Shown one piece after another: positions 60,475 to 64,000 of a DNA stretch of 64,000 nucleotides. The stretch's first letter is position 1; each line of letters begins with the position of its first letter. Source of the stretch: Chionoecetes opilio. Its lineage: Eukaryota; Arthropoda; Malacostraca; Decapoda; Majidae. The notes beneath the pieces were generated by a model. It did not search any database. It was not told where the DNA came from and saw only the letters and a list, made by a program, of their open reading frames with translations. The stretch lies in NCBI GenBank assembly GCA_016584305.1, contig JACEEZ010010964.1, positions 97,501 to 161,500 on the forward strand. The letters run 5' to 3'. Made by a program: the position numbers and the translations under genes.

Positions 60475-61190
60475 GTGAATGAATCTATTATGATACTAAA
60501 TCAACCAGATACTGTGGTGTTAATTGATAATGAGTATACCCAGTATGCAACTGGACGCATATCTGATTTAGATAGGTGCCGTACAAAATATTTAAACCTG
60601 TATTTTTGCCCAGCATCTATCTTTGTCTTCTTGCCTGTAACCAGTGACGGTATTTGTGAAGTGGTGCTATCTCAGGCGAATGCTTCTCAGGCCTTATCGT
60701 TATGTCCTTACACCCACTTGATTTCACGACTATTCTTTCACAAAAGTTTCTTCGGACTTCACTACTTCTTCTTTACACAAACAGTATATGTGTCTGTAGT
60801 ATGTCCCAAAGGTGCAGTGTATGCAAAATTTTCAGGTCATTTCGCAATTATTATTGCCTGCTATTTGTGCTCTGACTATTTGAACACCTTCCCTGAAAAC
60901 TGCACGAAGGGCTTGTAGCTAATTTCACTGCTCGACTTTTCCCTATTGACAATTTGAAGAATATAAATCTCTCGGGCATTAAATGTACTACTGATTCCAA
61001 TTATAAGCTACTTTCTCTAACTTCTCAGAATTATAAACAGCTGTACATGACTCATTACCTGTCTACCTTAACCCGGTTGTCCATTTCCCTTCCACGGTTA
61101 TACCCATCATAATCATCATCATCATAGTAATTCCACTTTGCTGTGTTGTTCGGAAGGCCCTATCTTTGTATGTTCTCCTGAAAGGCAATA
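60475..61190 (+). pseudogene. Envelope-like glycoprotein remnant
   Basis: A 147-residue forward frame has spaced cysteines and the block TVYVSVVCPKGAVYAKFSGH, then a stop at 60916. After further sequence a shifted frame gives a strongly hydrophobic stretch (about 61083-61150, mostly Ile/Val) followed by basic residues, like a transmembrane anchor. Cys-rich ectodomain plus C-terminal anchor fits the F-like envelope genes carried by some arthropod LTR elements. No gag or pol is attached. Low certainty, and a non-viral membrane protein is possible. Confidence 0.3.
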
Positions 61191-61517
61191 TCCGACAAAA
61201 TCAGGTAAATACATGATTGTAACATGGTTAGGTACATGTATTTAGGACGGTGCGAGGACATGCCGGGTAGGTGACGGAGTGATGTTGGCATTATAGATAA
61301 GGTAAGACCTATATGTACATATCATGCAAGCACCTTTTTCTACTAATAATATACTCATATTTGAAGGTAGATTATTCCGTGATGATAAAGACGTGTCATG
61401 GTCCCTGCCACGTCATCACACAGCCAACATCCCTGCTGGCCCGGTCGTCCACTCCCAAAGCGTCCCACTCCTGGTACTTGAGAGATCAACAGACTCCCAT
61501 CGTGAACAATTTTTTTG

Positions 61518-61519
<2 letters not shown>
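61191..61519. other. Non-coding stretch
   Basis: A short open frame (61324-61510) has no recognisable motif before it enters the TG repeat. Confidence 0.35.
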
Positions 61520-61586
<67 letters not shown>

Positions 61587-61599
61587 TTGTGTGTGTTGT

Positions 61600-61694
<95 letters not shown>
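61520..61694. repeat. (TG)n microsatellite
   Basis: TG tract interrupted by TTTGTTGTGTGTTGTGG at 61582-61602. Confidence 0.98.
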
Positions 61695-61769
61695 ACTAGT
61701 TCACGGAGATATAACTCCAGAAGACTTGCTTAAGACGTTTATTATTATACAGCATTATCCTTTGTAAAC

Positions 61770-61797
61770 GATATACAATTATAAATTATATATAATA

Positions 61798-61837
<40 letters not shown>

Positions 61838-61914
61838 TATAATATATATAGATAGATAGATGAGAGTAGAGAGATAGATAGATGATATATAAACCCTATT
61901 ATTTTTATAGAGAT

Positions 61915-61946
<32 letters not shown>

Positions 61947-62010
61947 AGAGAGAGAAGAGAGAGAGGAAGAGAGAGAGAGAGAAGAGAGAGAGAGGAGAGG
62001 AGAGAGTGTG
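61770..62010. repeat. (TA)n, (GATA)n and (GA)n tracts
   Basis: Short TA repeats to 61848, GATA units at 61850-61885 and interrupted GA repeats at 61910-62007. Confidence 0.9.
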
Positions 62011-62280
62011 GAGAGGCTGAGTTGAGCTGTACAGTGGAAGAATGAAGAAGACGACAGGACATGGTCTGTGTAAAGTTGTTAAGGCGTGGCAGAACTGTCG
62101 GGGTTTATGACGCCTCTTCGACCAAGGTTAGATGCATGTTAAAGTGAAATACTTAAAAAAACACCATTTGAAGATATCCAGAAGGGATCGACAGGGGAAT
62201 TGAAATTACGAAAACCCTCGAGCAAAGGATAAGGGTAACTCTGCCTAAATTGCAGGAACAATCAATAAGAGATTGAGTTA
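62011..62280. other. Non-coding stretch
   Basis: No feature recognised between the microsatellite and the homopolymer block. Confidence 0.35.
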
Positions 62281-62630
62281 GTGGAAGCAACATCACAAAA
62301 AAAAATTTTGGGGGGGGGTTTAAAAAAGGGGGAAAAAAAAAGGGGGAAAAAATGGGTTGAAAGGGAAAGGGATTTTTTTTTAAAAAAAAGGGGGAAATTT
62401 TTTTGGGGAGGGGGGGGAAAAAAGGGGGGAAAAGGGAAAAAAAAGAGAAAAAAGGGAAATAGAAGGGGGAAAGGGCAAAAAAAAATTAAAAAGAAAAAAG
62501 GGGGGTTTTAAAAAAAAAAGGGGGGGGAAAAAGGGGAAAGAGAGCGAAGGGATTGATATTAAAAACAGACGAACAGAAAAACAAAAAAAAAGATTAAAAA
62601 AAAATAAAAAAATGAAAAAAAATATAGAGC
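62281..62630. other. Homopolymer-ridden block, probable sequence artefact
   Basis: Runs of A, G and T of 4-10 bases follow each other with almost no C. The texture is unlike any other repeat in the window and unlike a tandem repeat, as no period is visible. It most likely reflects low-quality consensus over a GA-rich region. Confidence 0.6.
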
Positions 62631-62639
62631 GGAAGAAGA

Positions 62640-62745
62640 TAGTAGAAGATAGAGATGGAGAGAAGAGAAAAGAGAGAGAGGGAGGGGGAGAAAAGAGAGA
62701 GAAAAGAGAGGAAGAGAGAGAGAGAGAGAGAGAGAGGGGAGAGAG

Positions 62746-62777
<32 letters not shown>

Positions 62778-62812
62778 GAGAGAGGAAAAGAGGAGAGAGA
62801 GAGAGAGAGAGT
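62640..62812. repeat. (GA)n microsatellite
   Basis: Interrupted GA tract immediately before the LINE at 62813, the same arrangement as at 612-697. Confidence 0.95.
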
Positions 62813-64000
62813 CCTTCCTTCAGTGTGGAATGAGGCTCGAGTTGTTCCTGTACACAAGTGGAGTTCCAGATCTGACCCCAAAAACTACAGGCCCATCTCC
62901 CTGCTGTCTGTGGTGGGAAAAGTGTTCGATAGGATCGTGGCAGAGGTAATCTGTCGTCACCTCAGTGACAACTACCTCCTCTCGGACCAACAATTTGGGT
63001 TCAGACATGGACGGTTCACCTCTAACCTGCTGATGCTCCTTACCCGAAACTGGCAGGACGCCCTGGATGACATCCAGGACAATGCCGTGGTGGCCCTGGA
63101 CATAGCGGGTGCCTTCGACAGGGTGTGGCACGGAGGACTTCTAGAAAAACATCGAGCAAAAGGCATCCAGGGTAACCTCATGCTGCTCCTGGGGAACTAT
63201 CTGCAGGAAAGAACTCTCCAGTTCGTCGTCAACGGGCAGGCCTCTGAGTCCCTGCCAGTGGAAGCACCAGTCCAACAGGGCTCTGTTCTGAGGCCAGTCC
63301 TGTGGAACATCTACGTGGACGATCTTCTCCGGCAGTTGCCAGCAGTCTCGGCTTATGGTGATGACTGTACTCTCTCCTGATCCTACCCGCTACATGACAG
63401 TGGGCGTGCTGATGATGAGATCAATCAGCAGCTGAGTATTATACAGGATTGGGGTACACGTTGGCAGGTGACCTTTGCTCTGGAGGAGACACAGGCAATG
63501 GTGGTTTCTCGGTCCCCTGCTGCTGGGCCAGCAGTGGAAGGGTTTGATGGCGTTCCTCTCCCACTCTAAGAAGCCGTCAAGTTTCCGGGAGCAGAGGTGG
63601 ACCAAGAGCTAAGGTTCGACGGCCATATCAAACACATTGCTAAAAAGGCCTCCCATAGGGTTTATGCCCTGCGAAGGGTAGCCAGCTTCCTCGATTGGGG
63701 AGGGAAGCTCTTGCTCTACAAGGCCCAGATACGGCCTTAGAGTACGCCGCCCTATCCTGGATGGCATGTGCAGCCTCGCACACTAGGAGGCTGGACAGCA
63801 TTCAGCGTCGAGCCCTGCGATTAGTGGATGCTGCAGACCCCCCAGCCCAACCCGAGCCGGTGAGTCCCCTCGACTCACTGGAACAACACAGGGACGTCGC
63901 GGCGCTTGTGGTATTCCACAAGGCACAGGTGCAGGGAGTGCCACATCTGGCTGGGTTACGACAGCCTCCAAGAGTCGCCACACGAAGCACGAGAACGGTG
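62813..64000 (+). pseudogene. Second copy of the 0.7-kb LINE family, runs off the window
   Basis: Begins PSVWNEARVVPVHK, equal to PSLWKEARVTPVHK of the first copy, so it lacks the endonuclease and RT start. It keeps NYRPISLLSVVGKVFDRIVA, LDIAGAFDRVWHGGL and VLWNIYVDDLL, but the catalytic motif reads AYGDDC, PQGSVLGP has become QQGSVLRP, and stops occur at 63378, about 63568 and near 63738 with a shift. The C-terminus LDSLEQHRDVAALVVFHKAQ, VQGVPHLAGLR matches the first copy's end. Inactive. Confidence 0.8.

Overview
This is a stretch of animal nuclear DNA made almost entirely of transposable elements and simple repeats. I find no host gene, no tRNA or rRNA gene and no CRISPR array. Long (TA)n, (CA)n, (GA)n and (TG)n tracts, TTAGG-like pieces, and LINE, BEL/Pao, Helitron and PIF/Harbinger remains all point to an arthropod. 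A malacostracan (decapod-like) crustacean is my best inference, but nothing here proves the species.

Layout. 0-5 kb: Helitron ends, then a 5'-truncated LINE with an unbroken reading frame of about 912 codons (698-3433), then a second LINE's C-terminus (4.1-4.9 kb). 5-10 kb: AT-rich DNA with a diverged two-unit tandem duplication of about 1.2 kb. 10-12.4 kb: a jockey-like LINE and a probable solo LTR. 14-24.3 kb: decayed LINEs, DNA transposon copy A inserted in one of them, and an RTE LINE. 25-31 kb: AT-rich tract and a dead BEL/Pao element on the minus strand. 34-43 kb: one CR1-like LINE split into four pieces by three insertions, one of which holds a LINE that is itself split by a Harbinger element. 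43-55 kb: copies B, C and D of the copy A family, plus a Helitron, foldback elements and further LINE pieces. 55-64 kb: a decayed multicopy arthropod gene, a MITE, an envelope-like remnant, a probable sequence artefact, and a second copy of the first LINE family running off the window end.

The most interesting content is the A-D family. Copies A, B and C have terminal inverted repeats of about 300-350 bp. Copy A has a perfect 8-bp target duplication inside a LINE whose reading frame closes again when the element is removed. All three code for a protein part with a string of acidic motifs (IDG-like, FDVY-like, EEAD, TDVF-like, GCDS/T) spaced like a FEN/PIN-type nuclease, followed by a Cys-rich CXC domain. 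Copy D supplies an N-terminal Cys/His part. I cannot assign this family to a named DNA transposon superfamily.

Almost every gene here is a pseudogene. The nesting lets relative ages be read: the CR1 LINE is older than its three inserts, the 16-21 kb LINE is older than copy A, copy A is older than the LINE inside it, copy B is older than its Helitron, and copy D is older than the CR1-like LINE inside it.
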